Origin: Guillardia theta CCMP2712
Lineage: Eukaryota > Cryptophyceae > Pyrenomonadales > Geminigeraceae
Assembly: GCF_000315625.1 (NCBI RefSeq)
Contig: NW_005434612.1
Coordinates: 267,038 to 331,037 of the forward strand
Direction of reading: 5' to 3'
DNA length: 64,000 nt
The first letter of the stretch is position 1; every line of letters starts with the position of its first letter. Below the pieces are notes generated by a model, which had not been told where the DNA came from, ran no database searches, and saw nothing but the letters and a program-made list of their open reading frames with translations. This document shows, piece by piece, positions 57,353-64,000 of this stretch. Position numbers and translations under genes: made by a program.

Positions 57353-58143
57353 GGTAAGTGATGTCGTTTGTCTTTGAGCTTTGAGGTCCCGTTCCTTGTA
57401 CACTTCTGTCTTTATTCTGCGTGCCATCCTTTCCGCTGCTCTTCATACTGCTCCACTCTCCCTCTCCTATCTCCCATCGCCTTTCGCCTGATCTTCCTCT
57501 ACCTTCCTCCCTACCTCCCCTCCTCCTCCCTACCTCCCCCTATCTCACCCCCACTCTTTGCCTCTCCTCCCTCCCTCCCTCCCTCCCTCCCTCCTTCCGC
57601 CTGCTCTCAACAGCGCACGCGCATGTCTAGAGGTCACTAGGCCTCACATACGGGGGGTCGGGGTACTCAACATAACATATCTCACCCCTCATTATCGTAT
57701 ACAAATGTAGGGGTGAAATCAATAGAGACTGGGTGGGGGGTTATCAGATTGGTGTATTGCAGCTCATAACCCTATTTTGCGCAACATCCCGACCGGGGCC
57801 GGGCCAACGGTGCCACGGTCACTGAGATGAGAGTGTCGACCGGGGATCGCCCGGCGGCTGCAGGGCCGGGCCTGCCGATCGAGATCGTACGGTACCTTAG
57901 GTGCAGTGGGCCGCCGGGCCCGGGAGTCCCCCGATGATCCGATCTGACCGGGCCGGGGCGAGACGCCGTGTGAGTAAAGGATATTACTAGGAGTACTCAG
58001 ACTAGTTTACAAACACTACTCTCTTACTGGAGCTTTAGGACGAGACGCGATCTGAGTCGAGGAGTCAGAGGAGCATGAGGGAAAACTTGTGAAAGAGGAG
58101 GGGAGAATGGGAGGGAAAGAGAGAGGAGAGGGAAGGAAGGCAA
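57353..58143. other. Spacer with CT-rich repeat and GC-rich island
   Basis: 57420-57600 is CTCC-rich, including a CCCT run. 57640-57760 has GGGGTGA/TCACCCC words in both orientations. 57785-57970 is a GC-rich CCGGGCC island. 58080-58180 is purine-rich. No coding sequence is supported. The region is upstream of the carrier gene and downstream of UTP14. Confidence 0.5.
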
Positions 58144-62253
<4,110 letters not shown>

Positions 62254-62743
62254 AGCGCACGTGCAATGCGGGCCAACCCCTACACTGTCGGAATCTCTTC
62301 AGAAGCTTCCAACGCTAAACTCACAAATATGTCTAAATTTTAGATTTAATCATAGTATTAAAACTAATGTATGTCATTTTAGTGTTAATTGTATTTTGAG
62401 TGAAAGTGCAGGGGAGTTTGTTGACAGCGCAGGCGACTGAAAACGGGGGAGGAAGCAGGGGAGAGGAGGAGGAGGGAGGGACTGAGGACTGAGGGGAGGG
62501 GAAGGAGGTGAACAGAGGGGGAGGGAGGGGGAGGGAGAGTTGTTGAGGAGAGCTCCAGGTGATGTTTTGAGGTAGAGGACTATAGTGCATGTCATGAAAT
62601 GGCCGCCCTGCCCGCGACCTCTTCAAATTCCTCCGAATGAACTGACAGCATGTTTGTCCTCCAGGGCTAAAGGCCAACTCACCGTCGGTCTTGTTTGATA
62701 CTAGCATCAACTAGCTTTCATCCGCATCCAACAGCTCTTCAGC
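62254..62743. promoter_or_regulatory. Divergent promoter region between UTP14 and the MFS gene
   Basis: These 490 bp lie between two opposite start codons. AT-rich sequence (62320-62400) near UTP14 is followed by a GGGAGG-rich tract (62450-62540). No specific element is recognised. Confidence 0.5.
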
Positions 62744-64000
62744 ATGAGCAGAGCGGATAGCAGCCTGTTACTTGCAGGGGAGGAGGAGCAGGGCCAGGGC
62801 AAGTACACCGACATCGATGAAGCGACCCCTTCCAAGAAGCCGCCGCTGTCGACCCTCAGGCTCATCTGTCTTAACATGCACGCTTTCAACTATGGCTTGT
62901 TCTATGCTTCGGTCGGCGTGCTCCTGCTCCCGGAGGAGGCCCTGCACATGTTCAACGAGTCGCACGCGATCTTCCTAGCTGTCATGTTGGTCATAGCCGG
63001 GGTCAGCCAGCTGATCTCACCTGCAGCGGGGTATTGGTCTGATAGGTTGATCTCTAGAATGGGTCGTAGGATGCCCTTCATCTTGGGGGGGAACTTGGTC
63101 TTGTTCTTGTCTCTGGGGTGTATGTATCTAGCAAGGACGTACTTGTACGGTTACACTTACCTGCTTCTTCTCTTCGTGGCAGTCTTGGCTCTCAATGTTG
63201 CCTACACTGGCTTCACTGGGCTTGTGTCAGATGTTGTCGACATGTCACAGATGGGATACGCGTCGGGAATCATGGGGGGGTTGACGGCAGCAGGGGCAGT
63301 GCTGGGACTGGTCAGTCTGGGCTTCTGGATCCCGCTGGACATGGCGTACGGACTGTACGCCATTGCAGTGGTCGCAACGACGCCCTTCACTTGGCTGTCT
63401 GTTCGAGACGCTCCGCTGCCCTTCGACAAGCAGAAACCTTACCTCTTCTCGGAGCTGCTCAAGAGCTACTGGATCTCCCCGACGACCCACGGGGATTTCT
63501 TCTGGGTGTTCGTCTCGCGTACTTTCTACTACATGGGTGTTTCCATTCAGATATACATCTTGTACTACCTCAAGGATACCATGAAAGACCCTGAGATCAG
63601 CGGCAATGCACAGAAATACACTGCGATCCTATGCATTCTGTCCCAGAGCGCGTCAGGAATCGTCGCTGCGGTCTCCGGCAAGTTCTCAGACGGGATGGGC
63701 AGGAAACCTCTAATCTACTTCTCCTGCCTCATCATGGCCTTGGTGTACATCGGTTACTGCTTCATCGATGACTACCAGTGGGTCATCGCTCTTGGCCTCT
63801 GCTACGGAGCCAGTAATGGGGTCTATTTGGCGGTAGACTATGCCCTGGCTGTCGAGTGTCTGCCACAGAAGGAAGACCATGCTCGCGATCTTGCGATGTG
63901 GGGCATTGCCGCCTTCTTGGGCACAATGTTCGGTCCCTGCGTTACTGGCCCCATGCTGACCATCATCGGTGGCCAAGGGACAAGCCATTATGCATTCCGT
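62744..64000 (+). CDS. Major facilitator superfamily transporter, cut by window end
   Basis: The ATG at 62744 opens a frame of 419 codons with no stop and no intron up to the last base. A short polar N-terminus precedes at least ten membrane segments, for example FLAVMLVIAGVSQLI, LLLLFVAVLALNVAYTGF and GIMGGLTAAGAVLGLVSLGF. The MFS loop motif appears twice: YWSDRLISRMGRRMPF between helices 2 and 3, and KFSDGMGRKPLIYF at the equivalent place in the second half, showing the family's internal duplication. The cytoplasmic loop between halves holds RDAPLPFDKQKPY. Substrate cannot be told; the layout is similar to sugar and organic-solute carriers. The missing part should be only the last two helices or so. 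Confidence 0.85.
   Translation, partial: MSRADSSLLLAGEEEQGQGKYTDIDEATPSKKPPLSTLRLICLNMHAFNYGLFYASVGVLLLPEEALHMFNESHAIFLAVMLVIAGVSQLISPAAGYWSDRLISRMGRRMPFILGGNLVLFLSLGCMYLARTYLYGYTYLLLLFVAVLALNVAYTGFTGLVSDVVDMSQMGYASGIMGGLTAAGAVLGLVSLGFWIPLDMAYGLYAIAVVATTPFTWLSVRDAPLPFDKQKPYLFSELLKSYWISPTTHGDFFWVFVSRTFYYMGVSIQIYILYYLKDTMKDPEISGNAQKYTAILCILSQSASGIVAAVSGKFSDGMGRKPLIYFSCLIMALVYIGYCFIDDYQWVIALGLCYGASNGVYLAVDYALAVECLPQKEDHARDLAMWGIAAFLGTMFGPCVTGPMLTIIGGQGTSHYAFR

Overview
The window is nuclear DNA of a unicellular eukaryote. Almost every gene is split by GT-AG introns, some only 48-50 bp long, and genes lie close together on both strands. The gene content is typical of a eukaryotic nucleus: UTP14, ADP/ATP carrier, membralin, TDP1, bromodomain/WHIM protein, LOV-like PAS protein, MORN/IQ protein and U-box protein. 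Simple repeats crowd the introns. A cryptophyte-type alga such as Guillardia is my best guess, but nothing in the window proves it. Exon models were read by eye from splice consensus and family motifs, so boundaries in the larger genes are approximate.

Layout. 1-331: 3' end of a membrane protein. 2308-3317 (+): C2-domain gene. 3414-6734 (-): tyrosyl-DNA phosphodiesterase (TDP1) with a PAR-binding zinc finger at its N-terminus. 7051-8275 and 8578-~10990 (-): an unrecognised two-exon gene and a many-exon coiled-coil gene. 11.0-20.0 kb: a GC-rich island, a large inverted repeat, and a head-to-tail array of 1.3-1.5 kb units. Each unit carries a near-identical 107-codon reading frame, and an oppositely oriented copy lies at the left edge. 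20947-27908 (+): secreted subtilisin-like protease with PA, EGF-like and three CUB domains. 28842-31048 (+): membralin. 31043-33624 (-): LRAT/NlpC-type protein whose stop codon meets that of membralin. 34063-41709 (-): very large MORN-IQ-TPR-like protein. 42088-~44250 (-): membrane protein with SAM and U-box domains. 44468-45871 (-): tandem LOV-like PAS protein. 46855-51722 (+): two-bromodomain/WHIM/crypto-Tudor protein. 51797-52606 (-): intronless C-terminally anchored protein. ~52.68-53.34 kb: palindromic element and GC-rich island. 53346-55974 (+): nuclear-type LRR protein. 56114-~57352 (-): ADP/ATP carrier. 58144-62253 (-): UTP14. 62744-64000 (+): MFS transporter, cut by the window end.

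The genes do not form a pathway. There are loose themes: DNA repair and chromatin (TDP1, bromodomain protein), ribosome biogenesis (UTP14), membrane quality control (membralin, SAM/U-box protein) and a possible light or redox sensor. The parts most worth following up are the 11-20 kb cassette array, the domain architectures of the TDP1 and U-box proteins, and the recurrence of the same short satellites in introns of unrelated genes. Two 100-N assembly gaps (18888-18987 and 58640-58739) both fall in repeats.
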